A stretch of 64,000 bases of DNA from Vulcanimicrobiota bacterium (GTDB taxonomy: Bacteria > Vulcanimicrobiota > Vulcanimicrobiia > Vulcanimicrobiales > Vulcanimicrobiaceae), in the NCBI GenBank assembly GCA_003168375.1, contig PMSI01000002.1:62001-126000 (forward strand). Direction: 5' to 3'. Below are positions 18,110-26,355 of the stretch, one piece after another. Position numbers and translations under genes: made by a program. The notes beneath the pieces are model-generated. The model did no database searches and was not told the DNA's origin. It was given only the letters and a program-made list of their open reading frames with translations. Positions within the stretch are counted from its first letter, which is position 1. Every line of letters starts with the position of its first letter.

Positions 18110-19375
18110 ATGCGCCGCAACTGGCGAATCCTGCTCGCCTTCTTCGCCGTGCTCGGGCCCGGCTTCGTCACGGCCTCGGCCGGCAACGACGTCGGCGGCA
18201 TCGCGACCTACTCGGCGGCCGGCGCGAGATTCGGCTACACGACGCTGTGGACACTCGTCGCGCTGACGGTCTCGCTGATCGTGGTACAAGAGATGGCCGG
18301 GCGCATGGGCGCGGTGACGGGCCAGGGGTTGGCCGGCTTGATCCGCGAGAATTTCGGTCTGCGCACGACCTTTCTCGCGATGGTGGCGCTCTTCTTCATC
18401 AACACCGGGATCACGGCGACCGAGTTCGCCGGGATCGGCGCGGCGTCGGAGATCTTCGGCGTCTCTCGCTACATCGCGGTGCCGGTGTCGATGGCGGTCG
18501 TGTTCGCGTTCGTGCTGCGGCTGCCGAACAAGATCGTCGAGCGCGTCTTCGTCGTGCTCTCGCTGGTCTACCTGAGCTACGTTTGGTCGGCGGTCTCCGC
18601 GCATCCGGACTGGGGTCAGGTGGCGCGCGGCACCTTCATCCCGACGATCGACCGCAATCCGGCCTTCCTCGTGACCGTCGTCGGGCTGATCGGCACGACG
18701 ATCTCGCCGTACATGCAGTTCTTCCTGCAGTCGGCGGTCGTCGACAAGGGCTCTCGCGCGCGCGACCTGCCCGCGATCCGCATCGACATCATCGTCGGGT
18801 CGGGGCTCGCGATCGTGCTGGCCGGCTTCATGATCATCGCGAACGGTGCGACGATCTATCAGGCCGCGCTCCACACCGGGAGGCCTCCGCTCGACATCGG
18901 CAGCGCGCAGGCGCAGGACTTCGCGCTCGCCCTCAAGCCGCTCGCCGGCAACTTCGCCGAGATGCTGTTCGCGTTCGGGATCCTCAACGCCGGAATCTTC
19001 ACGGCCGTCGTGCTGCCGCTCTCGACCGCGTACATCGTCTGCGAGGCGTTCGGGCTCGAAGCGTCGCTCAACCGCCGCTTCCGCGAAGCGCCGGTCTTCT
19101 ACACGCTCTTCGCCGGCTCGATCGTCCTCGGCGCCGGCCTGGTGCTGCTCGTCCCGAAAGCGTCACTGCTCAAACTGATCTTCTACGCGCAGGTCGTGCA
19201 GGGCGTGCTGCTGCCGTTCGAGCTGGTGCTCATGCTGATCGTGATTAACCGCCGCCGCGTGATGGGCCGCTTCGTCAACACGACGTTCACGAACGTCGTC
19301 GGCTGGGCGACCGCGATCGTGATCGGCGGCCTCGCCCTCGTCTACGTCTGGCAGCAAGTCACGAGCGGCGGATAA
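18110..19375 (+). CDS. NRAMP-family transporter, probably Mg2+-type (NRMT-like)
   Basis: 421-residue SLC11-fold membrane protein with about 11 membrane segments. The opening LGPGFVTASAGNDVGG aligns with the first helix of MntH, but DPGN is DVGG (Asp27-Gly30), and the sixth-helix MPH motif is SPY (Ser199-Tyr201). The metal-binding methionine that favours Mn/Fe and the histidine are thus gone. Loss of that methionine is described for NRAMP-related magnesium transporters. The M-box leader and the MgtE-like gene just upstream point the same way. Transport of another divalent or trivalent ion, or of no metal, cannot be excluded from sequence. It ends six bases from a convergent gene. Confidence 0.85.
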   Translation: MRRNWRILLAFFAVLGPGFVTASAGNDVGGIATYSAAGARFGYTTLWTLVALTVSLIVVQEMAGRMGAVTGQGLAGLIRENFGLRTTFLAMVALFFINTGITATEFAGIGAASEIFGVSRYIAVPVSMAVVFAFVLRLPNKIVERVFVVLSLVYLSYVWSAVSAHPDWGQVARGTFIPTIDRNPAFLVTVVGLIGTTISPYMQFFLQSAVVDKGSRARDLPAIRIDIIVGSGLAIVLAGFMIIANGATIYQAALHTGRPPLDIGSAQAQDFALALKPLAGNFAEMLFAFGILNAGIFTAVVLPLSTAYIVCEAFGLEASLNRRFREAPVFYTLFAGSIVLGAGLVLLVPKASLLKLIFYAQVVQGVLLPFELVLMLIVINRRRVMGRFVNTTFTNVVGWATAIVIGGLALVYVWQQVTSGG

Positions 19376-19381
19376 CGATCG

Positions 19382-19714
19382 TCAGACGTAGCCGTGTTTC
19401 ACGGCCTCGAATCCGATGGAGTACGCGACCAGGATCAGGAGCGATGAGACGGCGCTGACGATGAGCGCGTTGCGCGACGCGGGGTCGCGCCGCGCGATCG
19501 CGTTCGCCGCCATGTAGCCGATCCAGCCGAGCACCGCGAGCGCGGGGTGGTACCACGGTACGCGCCCGCCCTGGACCATCAGCACGACGCCGATCACGAT
19601 CTGCAGCGTGACGACGTAGAGCATGATGCGGCGTTCGGGGCGCCGCCACACCGCCAGCACGGCGAGCGCGGCGACGACGAACGCGGCGTACAGATGGATG
19701 GTGAAAATGGTCAC
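19382..19714 (-). CDS. four-helix membrane protein of unknown function
   Basis: Integral membrane protein of 110 residues from the GTG at 19714. It has four hydrophobic segments: IHLYAAFVVAALAVLAVW, IMLYVVTLQIVIGVVLMV, YHPALAVLGWIGYMAANAI and LIVSAVSSLLILVAYSIGF. Histidines near the first helix and at the third could bind haem or metal, but nothing else supports that. A longer frame to 19840 adds an Arg-rich leader that looks non-coding, so the shorter start is preferred, though its ribosome site is weak. It is transcribed toward the transporter gene and away from the PucR-type gene. Confidence 0.6.
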   Translation of the reverse strand: MTIFTIHLYAAFVVAALAVLAVWRRPERRIMLYVVTLQIVIGVVLMVQGGRVPWYHPALAVLGWIGYMAANAIARRDPASRNALIVSAVSSLLILVAYSIGFEAVKHGYV

Positions 19715-19889
19715 GAGCGGCTGCTTCGCTGCGCGCGCGCGATCGACCGGCCGGTCCCGGGCTTGTCGAACGTCGTCACGAAGCTCTCCTCCGTTGTGCA
19801 AATGGCGAACGCGGGCGGCGAGCGGCAGCGTGAGTGACACTCCTTCCGGCCGAAGGAGACACCCTTCGGCGTCGAAACCCTTCCAAACG

Positions 19890-21125
19890 GTGCACGACGA
19901 GAACGTGGTCCCCGCCCGGCCGATACGCCGAGACCGCTCCGAGACGCTGCTCGCCTACGCAGAGGCGCTGGCGCGCGTCGCGGCGAGCGGCGGCGGCGCT
20001 CAGGCGCTGGCCGCCCACCTGGCGGCGACGATCGACGCGGCCGTCCTGGTCGAGGACGCACAGTGGCGCCACCTCGCGGTCGCCGGGACCGGCGAGCGCG
20101 CGGTCCCGCCGTCGGTGCGCGACTTGCTGCCCAAGGACGCCGATGGTGAGGAGGTCGTCCACCTGGCGCCGCCCGCCGACACGCACGCCCGGGCGTTCCC
20201 GGTGCGGGCCGGCGAGGCACGGCTGGGCTGGCTGTCCGTCTTTCCGACCGGCACCCGCATCCTCGAGGAGCGCGCCGGGCTGATCCGGCTGACCGCCTCG
20301 CAGATCGCGGTCGAACTCTCGCGCGACGCCGGCGGCGGGCGCGGGCGGCGGCGCGGCTTCTGGGACCGCCTGCTGGCACGCGCATACGAAGATCCGCTCG
20401 AGGCCAAGGAGGACGCACAGGCCCGCGGGATCGCGCTGGCGCCCGGATACGTCGCGGTCTCGGTCGAGGGCGACGGTCTCGACGAGACGGTCGCCGCCAC
20501 CAAGAACGCCGAGATCCGCCGCGTCTGCCTCGATACGCTCGGAACCCGTACCGGCGACGTCGTCGTGGTCGAGCGCGGCGGCGGCTTCTTCTTCCTCGTC
20601 CCGGCGCCGCTCGAGGTCGACGCGGCGAACGCACGGACCGCAGCGACGCTGATCCCGCGCGGCGTGCAGCGCGCCGGCCTCGACGTGAAGATCGTCGGCG
20701 GCGTCGGCCGGCACGCCGAGATGCTGCACGTGGCGCAGAGCGTCGACGAGGCGCGCGAGGCGATGATCATCGCGCGGCGGATGTTCGGCGGCGGACGCGT
20801 GATGCCGTACGACGATCTCGGCGTCTACCCGCTGCTGCACCGCACCGGCGCGACGCGCGAGGACTGGCGCATCTTCGCGACGCGCGTGCTCGACCCGCTG
20901 CGCGCCTACGACGAGAAGCACCAGACCGAACTCGTGCGCACGCTCAAGCTGTTCTTCGACGTCGGACAGAACATCAAGGAGGCTGCGGCGCTGCTCAACG
21001 TGCACCGGCACACCGTGTTCTACCGTCTGCGCCAGATCGGCGAGATCGGCCGGCTCGACCTCGACTCGCCGCACGACCAGCTCACCGTCCGCGCCGCTCT
21101 GGCCGTCGACGCGCTGGACTCCTGA
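19890..21125 (+). CDS. PucR-type transcriptional regulator
   Basis: About 411 residues. The C-terminal 60 residues form a PucR-type helix-turn-helix (TLKLFFDVGQNIKEAAALLN, then VHRHTVFYRLRQIGEI), the family's most conserved part. Ahead of it is a GGDEF-like/CdaR-type middle domain (about 170-330) without catalytic motifs, and the N-terminal 140 residues may be GAF-like. PucR/CdaR proteins sense small molecules and usually activate neighbouring catabolic genes. The glutamine-synthetase-like gene starts three bases downstream and is the obvious target, or simply its operon partner. The GTG start at 19890 is the least certain part; an AAGGAG at 19852-19857 lies farther upstream without a good start after it. 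Confidence 0.82.
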   Translation: MHDENVVPARPIRRDRSETLLAYAEALARVAASGGGAQALAAHLAATIDAAVLVEDAQWRHLAVAGTGERAVPPSVRDLLPKDADGEEVVHLAPPADTHARAFPVRAGEARLGWLSVFPTGTRILEERAGLIRLTASQIAVELSRDAGGGRGRRRGFWDRLLARAYEDPLEAKEDAQARGIALAPGYVAVSVEGDGLDETVAATKNAEIRRVCLDTLGTRTGDVVVVERGGGFFFLVPAPLEVDAANARTAATLIPRGVQRAGLDVKIVGGVGRHAEMLHVAQSVDEAREAMIIARRMFGGGRVMPYDDLGVYPLLHRTGATREDWRIFATRVLDPLRAYDEKHQTELVRTLKLFFDVGQNIKEAAALLNVHRHTVFYRLRQIGEIGRLDLDSPHDQLTVRAALAVDALDS

Positions 21126-21128
21126 CCC

Positions 21129-22445
21129 GTGGTCTTGACGGCCGTGAAGGACGCGGCGGCGGCGCGCCGGACGGCGCTCGCGACGGCGAAGGAACGCGGC
21201 GTACGCTGGGTGCGGCTCGCGTTCGTCGACGTGCTCGGGATTCAGAAGAGCGTCTACATCCCGGCGAGCGAGCTCGAGGCGGCGTTCGACGGCAAGGTGA
21301 CGTTCGACGGCGGCTCGATCGACGGCTTCGTGCGCGGCGAAGAGATCGACATGGTGCTGCGGCCCGACCCGGCGACGTTCATCGTTCTGCCGTGGGTCGA
21401 GGAGGGACAAGTCGAAGCGCGCATCCTGTGCGACATCTCGATGCCGGACGGAACGCCGTTCGAGGGCTGCTCGCGCACGACGCTCAAGCGCGTCCTCGAA
21501 GACGCCGGCGACGTGCTGCAGAGCGTGCAAGCCGCGCTCGAAATCGAATACTACCTCTTCGAGATCGAAGAAGACGGTTCGCCGACGACGCGCACGAACG
21601 ACGCCGGATCGTACTTCGACTTCTCCGCGAGCGATCGCGGCCAGGAAGTGCGGCTCGACGCCAGCGCCGCGCTCGAAGCGATGGGGATCCCGATCTCGAG
21701 CGCGCACCACGAGCACGGCGCCGGCCAGCACGAGCTCGATCTCGCCGCGTCCGGCGTGCTCTCGATGGCCGACCGGCTGCTCACCGTGCGCGGCGTCGTG
21801 CGCCGCATCGCGCAGCGCCACAAGCTGCACGCGACGTTCATGCCGAAACCGCTCGAAGATTCAGCTGGCAGCGGGCTGCACGTGTACTTCGCGCTCGGCG
21901 AGCTCGACGAGGCGGTGCGGCTGCACGCGATCGCCGGCCTGCTCGCTCACGCGCCGGGATTCACCGCAATCTGCAACCCGACGGTGAACTCGTACAAGCG
22001 GCTCGTCGCAGCGTGGGACGCGCCGGTCTACACGGTGTGGTCGCACCGCAGCGCAAACGCGCTGGTGCGCGTTCCGCCGGCGTCCGGCGACGAGCCGCCG
22101 TTGCTCGAGGTTCGCAGCCCCGACGCCTCCTGCAATCCCTACCTCGCGATGGCCGTGCTCGTCGAAGCGCTCGCCGACGGGATCCGCACCCGCAGCCTCC
22201 CCGGCGATCCGTTCACCGGCTCGACGTACGAGCTCGGTGACCGCTTCCGCGCCGAGCGCGGGATTCGCCAGCTGCCGAAATCGCTGCGTCAGGCGATCGC
22301 GGCGCTCGATGACGACATCGTGATCCGGGGCGCCTTGGGCGATCACATCTATCACGCGTTCCGCGACGCGAAGCTCGCCGAATACGAGCGCTACCGCCGC
22401 GCCGTCCACCCATGGGAGCGCACCGAGTACCTGCGCACGTTCTAG
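21129..22445 (+). CDS. glutamine synthetase family protein (type I fold)
   Basis: 438 residues; ATP-dependent ligase that joins ammonia or an amine to a glutamate-like carboxylate. Class motifs are visible: the beta-grasp domain with FVDVLGIQKSVYIP and FDGGSIDGFVR, the metal site LEIEYYLFEIE, HHEHGAGQHELDL, the ATP-site TFMPKPLEDSAGSGLHVYF, and NPTVNSYKRLV with the later EVRSPDASCNPYLAMA. The adenylylation loop tyrosine region of enteric GlnA is not evident. Cotranscription with a PucR-type regulator suggests a catabolic or polyamine gamma-glutamylation role rather than housekeeping ammonia assimilation, but true GlnA activity remains possible. Confidence 0.88.
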   Translation: MVLTAVKDAAAARRTALATAKERGVRWVRLAFVDVLGIQKSVYIPASELEAAFDGKVTFDGGSIDGFVRGEEIDMVLRPDPATFIVLPWVEEGQVEARILCDISMPDGTPFEGCSRTTLKRVLEDAGDVLQSVQAALEIEYYLFEIEEDGSPTTRTNDAGSYFDFSASDRGQEVRLDASAALEAMGIPISSAHHEHGAGQHELDLAASGVLSMADRLLTVRGVVRRIAQRHKLHATFMPKPLEDSAGSGLHVYFALGELDEAVRLHAIAGLLAHAPGFTAICNPTVNSYKRLVAAWDAPVYTVWSHRSANALVRVPPASGDEPPLLEVRSPDASCNPYLAMAVLVEALADGIRTRSLPGDPFTGSTYELGDRFRAERGIRQLPKSLRQAIAALDDDIVIRGALGDHIYHAFRDAKLAEYERYRRAVHPWERTEYLRTF

Positions 22446-22656
22446 ACCGTGTCCTACGACCGCGTCTTACCGCCGGAAGCCCTCGCTTGCATCGGGGAGC
22501 GGTGAGGGGAATCCGGTCGCCGGTCGAACCTCGGTTCTACTCGACGGACGCGATCGGCGTCCAAGGACCCGCGGGCATTCATAGCTCTTGCGTCTCCCCC
22601 ACCGAGCGCTACGTTTCGCCGGGCTCTATGACTCGGCACTGGGGCTCGGCAAACGG

Positions 22657-23406
22657 ATGGCCTCGCCGGCTTACTCGGACGGCGCTCTGCGAGCAACGCG
22701 GAATCTCTTTCTCGACGCGCTCGCGCCGGAGACGTTGCAGCGGCTCCGTCCGCAGCTCGAACGCGTGCAGCTGCGCGCCGGTGAGGTCATTGCGCCGCCC
22801 AACGTTTCGATCGCGCACGTTTTCTTTCCGATCGGCAGCGTGATCTCGACCATCACGCGGATGAGCGATGGAACCGCCGTCGAGGCGGCGCTCACCGGCC
22901 GCGAGGGGATGGTCGGCGCGTCGCTAGCGCTGTATCAGCTCAGCACCGTCCAGGAATGCGTCGTCCAGATCGCCGGCTCGGCATGGCGTATGAACGCCGA
23001 GATGTTCCTACGGGAGCTTCGCTCCGATCCTTCGCTCAACGAGGCGCTGCTCCGCTTCACGCATGCCGGGATCGTCATTGCGGGACAGTTCATCGCCTGT
23101 AATCGCCTTCACGAGATTCAGGAACGTTACGCGCGGTGGCTCTTGATGGCGCACGACCGTGTCGAGAGCGACCATTTTTACCTCACGCAGGAATACGCCG
23201 GTCAGATGCTCGGGGTGCGGCGCGTCAGCGTCACGTTGGTCGCCGGTGAATTCGCCCGTGCCGGCCTGATCTCGTATCGCCGCGGCTCCGTCACGATTCT
23301 CAACCGAGGCGGGCTCGAGGATATCGCGTGCGAGTGCTACGCGGCGGTAAACGATACGATGCAGGAGCTCCAGGGGTGCACGATTCGCAAAGAGGCGGTC
23401 CGCTAG
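22657..23406 (+). CDS. Crp/Fnr-family transcriptional regulator
   Basis: 249 residues. Residues about 20-150 form a cyclic-nucleotide-binding-like domain (RAGEVIAPPNVSIAHVFFPIGSV), and about 160-235 a winged helix with EYAGQMLGVRRVSVT as recognition element. The phosphate-binding GE..R(S/T)A motif of cAMP receptors is not present, and there is no Fnr cysteine cluster, so the ligand is unknown. It resembles the common soil-bacterium subgroup with a VSITSTIITRMSDGT-like strand. ATG 22657 is preferred over 22588. Its stop is three bases from the convergent decarboxylase stop. The 211 bases upstream contain no gene that I can support. Confidence 0.85.
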   Translation: MASPAYSDGALRATRNLFLDALAPETLQRLRPQLERVQLRAGEVIAPPNVSIAHVFFPIGSVISTITRMSDGTAVEAALTGREGMVGASLALYQLSTVQECVVQIAGSAWRMNAEMFLRELRSDPSLNEALLRFTHAGIVIAGQFIACNRLHEIQERYARWLLMAHDRVESDHFYLTQEYAGQMLGVRRVSVTLVAGEFARAGLISYRRGSVTILNRGGLEDIACECYAAVNDTMQELQGCTIRKEAVR

Positions 23407-23409
23407 GCG

Positions 23410-24846
23410 TCACCCGGGTGGGGCAAGCGTCCGGGCGGCGGCTTCGCGGCGCAGCAGGTCCCAGGCGAGGCGGACGTCGTCGCGGGTCGTACGCTCGTTG
23501 CCGATCGCGATGCGCAAGACCAGGCGATCGTGCAGGCGCGTCGACGAGAGGAACACCTCGCCGGTCGCGTTGACGGCGTCCATGATCGCGAGGTTGAGCG
23601 CGTCGCCGCTTCCATCAACCGCAGAGGGCTCGTAACGGAAGCACACGACCGAGAGCGGGTGCGGCGCGACGACGTTCCAGCCCGGTTCGGCTTCGATCCA
23701 GCCGGCGAGCTCTTGGGCGAGGGCGATGTGGTTGCGCAGCCGCTCCTGCATCCCGCGCACCCCGTAGGTTCGCAGCGCGAACCACAGTTTGAGCGCGCGG
23801 AAGCGGCGGCCGAGCTGCAGTCCGTAGTCCATGTAGTTGTGCACGCCGCTCTCGTACGTCACCAGCACGTCGGAGGCGAGGCTGAACGTGCGCCGCAAGA
23901 GCTCGGGATCGCGCACGTAGAGCACCGAGAGGTCGACCGGGACGAACAGCCATTTGTGCGGGTTGACGACGATCGAGTCCGCGCCGTGCGCGCCGTCGAG
24001 CAGCCAGCGGAACTCGGGCAGGATCGCGGCCGGTCCCCCGTACGCGGCGTCGACGTGCAGCCACACGCCGCGCTCCCGGGTCAGCTCGCGGATCGTGGCG
24101 ACGGGATCGGTCGACGTCGTCGACGTCGTCCCCACCGTCGCGACGGCGCACATCGGGCGATAACCCGCGGCGCGGTCGTCGTCGATCGCGCGCGCGAGGG
24201 CCTCGGGACGCATCGCGAACGCGTCGTCGACCGCGACGGTGACGACGTTCTCGCGGCCGATCCCCAGCGCGATCGCACCCTTTTCGATGTGCGAATGGGT
24301 GTGCTCCGTGACGTACACGCGCAGCGCGGGCAGGTCGCTGCGGCCGGCCATCCCGCGCGCGCGGATGTCGAGCCCGAGTGCCTCGCGCGCGGCGGCGAGC
24401 GCGGTGAACCCGCCGATCGACGCGGTGTCGTAGACGATCCCATGGAAATCGTCCGGCAGGCCGAGCATGATGCGCAGCCAGCCGAGCGTCACGTCCTCGA
24501 GCTCCGTCGCCGCCGGCGAGGTCCGCCAAAGCATCGCGTTCACGTCGAGGGCCGCCGCCAGCGCTTCGGCCAGCACCGTCACCTGCGCAGCGCTGATCGC
24601 GAAGTACGCGAAGAACCGCGGATGGTTCCAGTGCGTGATCCCCGGGACGATCAACCGCTCGAAATCGGCGAAGATGCGGTCGAACGGCTCGCCGTCTGCG
24701 GGCGCTTCGCCCGGCAGGGCGGCGATCAGCTCGCCGGGGCGGGACCGCGAGAGGACGGGGTAGCGTCCCGGCGAGCGGTAATAGTCCTCGATCCACGCGG
24801 CGACGCGCTCGAACGCGACGCGGAACGAACCGTCGTCAGGGGTCAT
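23410..24846 (-). CDS. pyridoxal-dependent aromatic amino acid decarboxylase (group II)
   Basis: 478 residues; PLP enzyme that removes the carboxyl group of an aromatic L-amino acid (Trp, Tyr, Phe or DOPA) to give the amine. Lys298 in VVNPHKWLFVPVD is the Schiff-base lysine. LHVDAAYGGPAAILPEF supplies the PLP aspartate, HWNHPRFFAYF the N-terminal substrate region, and THSHIEKGAIALG the histidine that stacks on the ring. The substrate is not decidable, although tryptophan genes sit at the start of the window. ATG 24846 is used; longer frames to 25164 run into the divergent aldo/keto reductase gene. Confidence 0.9.
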   Translation of the reverse strand: MTPDDGSFRVAFERVAAWIEDYYRSPGRYPVLSRSRPGELIAALPGEAPADGEPFDRIFADFERLIVPGITHWNHPRFFAYFAISAAQVTVLAEALAAALDVNAMLWRTSPAATELEDVTLGWLRIMLGLPDDFHGIVYDTASIGGFTALAAAREALGLDIRARGMAGRSDLPALRVYVTEHTHSHIEKGAIALGIGRENVVTVAVDDAFAMRPEALARAIDDDRAAGYRPMCAVATVGTTSTTSTDPVATIRELTRERGVWLHVDAAYGGPAAILPEFRWLLDGAHGADSIVVNPHKWLFVPVDLSVLYVRDPELLRRTFSLASDVLVTYESGVHNYMDYGLQLGRRFRALKLWFALRTYGVRGMQERLRNHIALAQELAGWIEAEPGWNVVAPHPLSVVCFRYEPSAVDGSGDALNLAIMDAVNATGEVFLSSTRLHDRLVLRIAIGNERTTRDDVRLAWDLLRREAAARTLAPPG

Positions 24847-24919
24847 TCGCCAGCCTTCGGCGGGCGGGGTCGCCGCTCCCGAGCCCGAATTCCGACCGGT
24901 CCGCCCAACAGGAGCCCGC

Positions 24920-25972
24920 ATGAAGTACCGCACGCTACCGCATACCGATGTCACCGTCAGCGAGGTCGGGTTCGGCCTGTGGACCACGTCGACGGGCTGG
25001 TGGGGCGAAAAGAGCGACGACGACGCCGTGTCCCTGCTGCACGAGGCGCTCGACCTCGGCATCACGACCTTTGACGCGGCCGACACGTACGGAAACGGTC
25101 GCAGCGAGGAGCAGCTCGCGAAAGCGTTCGCGGACCGGCGCGAGCGAGTGGTGTACGCGACCAAGTTCGGCTACGACTGGTATCATCACGCCGGCGAGCG
25201 CAAGGGTCAGAACGAGATCGAGCAGGACTTCTCGCCGGCGTTCGTGCGCTATGCGCTCGAGCAGTCACTGCGGCGTTTAAAAACCGACTACATCGACGTC
25301 TGGCAGATGCACAACGCGCGGATGGAGCAGGTCAAGGACGGCACGCTGATCGCGCTGCTCGACGCGTTGCGGGCCGAGGGAAAGATCCGCACCTGGGGCG
25401 TCTCGCTCGGACCGGCGATCGGCTGGCTCTGGGAAGGCGTCGAAGCCGCGCGCGTCAACGCGCCGGTCGTGCAAATGATCTGGAACATGCTCGAGCAGTT
25501 CCCCGGCGACCAGATGGTCGAGGCCGCGAACGCGTTCGCGACCGACACGGCGTATTTCATCCGCGTGCCGCACAGCTCGGGGATGCTCGAAGGAAAGTAC
25601 ACCGCGGAGACGGTCTTTCCGCCGACCGATCACCGCAGCCACCGTCCGCGCCAGTGGCTGATCAATGGGATCAAGAAGGTCGAGACGCTGCGCTTCCTCG
25701 AGCAGCCTGGGCGCACGCTCGGCCAAGCCGCGATCCAATGGCTGCTCGCCGAGCCGCGCGTGATGACGGTGCTGCCGAACATCTACGACGCGGAGCAGAT
25801 GCGCGAGTTCGCCGCGGCGCCCGATACGCCGCGCCTCACCTCCGCGGAGCTCGCGACGATCGCCGAGCTGCGCGCGACGAACTTCGGCGTCGGGCCCGAG
25901 CAGATGCGCTACAAGGGCACGATGGACCCGTCGCCAAGCTCAGGGCAGGCTACGCTCCCGGCGCACGCGTGA
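24920..25972 (+). CDS. aldo/keto reductase
   Basis: NADPH-dependent oxidoreductase of the (beta/alpha)8 AKR superfamily, 350 residues. The catalytic tetrad is visible as Asp52 and Tyr57 in FDAADTYG, Lys82 in ATKFGYD and His131 in WQMHNARM. LRAEGKIRTWGVS and the C-terminal cofactor region TVLPNIYDAEQMREF follow the family pattern. The final 15 residues (after YKGTMDP) look like a non-conserved tail. The stop overlaps the RidA start by GTGA. It is divergent from the decarboxylase, so amine or aldehyde metabolism is a plausible common theme, without direct evidence. Confidence 0.92.
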   Translation: MKYRTLPHTDVTVSEVGFGLWTTSTGWWGEKSDDDAVSLLHEALDLGITTFDAADTYGNGRSEEQLAKAFADRRERVVYATKFGYDWYHHAGERKGQNEIEQDFSPAFVRYALEQSLRRLKTDYIDVWQMHNARMEQVKDGTLIALLDALRAEGKIRTWGVSLGPAIGWLWEGVEAARVNAPVVQMIWNMLEQFPGDQMVEAANAFATDTAYFIRVPHSSGMLEGKYTAETVFPPTDHRSHRPRQWLINGIKKVETLRFLEQPGRTLGQAAIQWLLAEPRVMTVLPNIYDAEQMREFAAAPDTPRLTSAELATIAELRATNFGVGPEQMRYKGTMDPSPSSGQATLPAHA

Positions 25973-26355
25973 GCGACCACGCGACGATCTCCACCACCGC
26001 GGCGCCGGCGGCGATCGGCCCGTACTCGCAGGCCGTCGGCGCGGGATCGTACCTGTTCTTGTCGGGCCAGATCGGGCTCGACCCGGCGACCGCGCACGTC
26101 GTCGACGGCGGGATCGACGCGCAGACGCGTCAGGTGATGGCGAACCTCTCCGCCGTCCTGGGCGCCGCCGGCCTCTCGTTCGCGGACGTCGTCAAGACGA
26201 CGATCTTCCTGATCGACATGAACGACTTCAGCGCGGTGAACGCGATCTACGGCGAATCGTTCGAAGGCGCCCCGCCGCCGGCCCGTTCCACCGTCGCCGT
26301 CGCGGCGCTCCCACGCGGTGCGAGGGTCGAAATCGATGCGATCGCGCTGCGCTAG
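25969..26355 (+). CDS. ridA: RidA family enamine/imine deaminase
   Basis: 128 residues, the normal length. RidA trimers hydrolyse reactive 2-aminoacrylate and other enamines made by PLP enzymes. The signature is complete: PAAIGPYSQAV near the N terminus, LFLSGQIGLDPAT, the substrate-binding arginine in PPPARSTVAVAAL and the closing VEIDAIAL. GTG 25969 overlaps the reductase stop, so a longer frame is not needed. The stop codon TAG (26353-26355) interlocks with the convergent stop of the glycine-rich protein gene. Proximity to a PLP decarboxylase fits the protective role. Confidence 0.93.
   Translation: MSDHATISTTAAPAAIGPYSQAVGAGSYLFLSGQIGLDPATAHVVDGGIDAQTRQVMANLSAVLGAAGLSFADVVKTTIFLIDMNDFSAVNAIYGESFEGAPPPARSTVAVAALPRGARVEIDAIALR

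Noticed and set aside
26352-26355. Interlocked convergent stop codons of ridA and the glycine-rich protein gene
   Set aside because: Compact convergent ends are common in this window and no functional meaning can be drawn.
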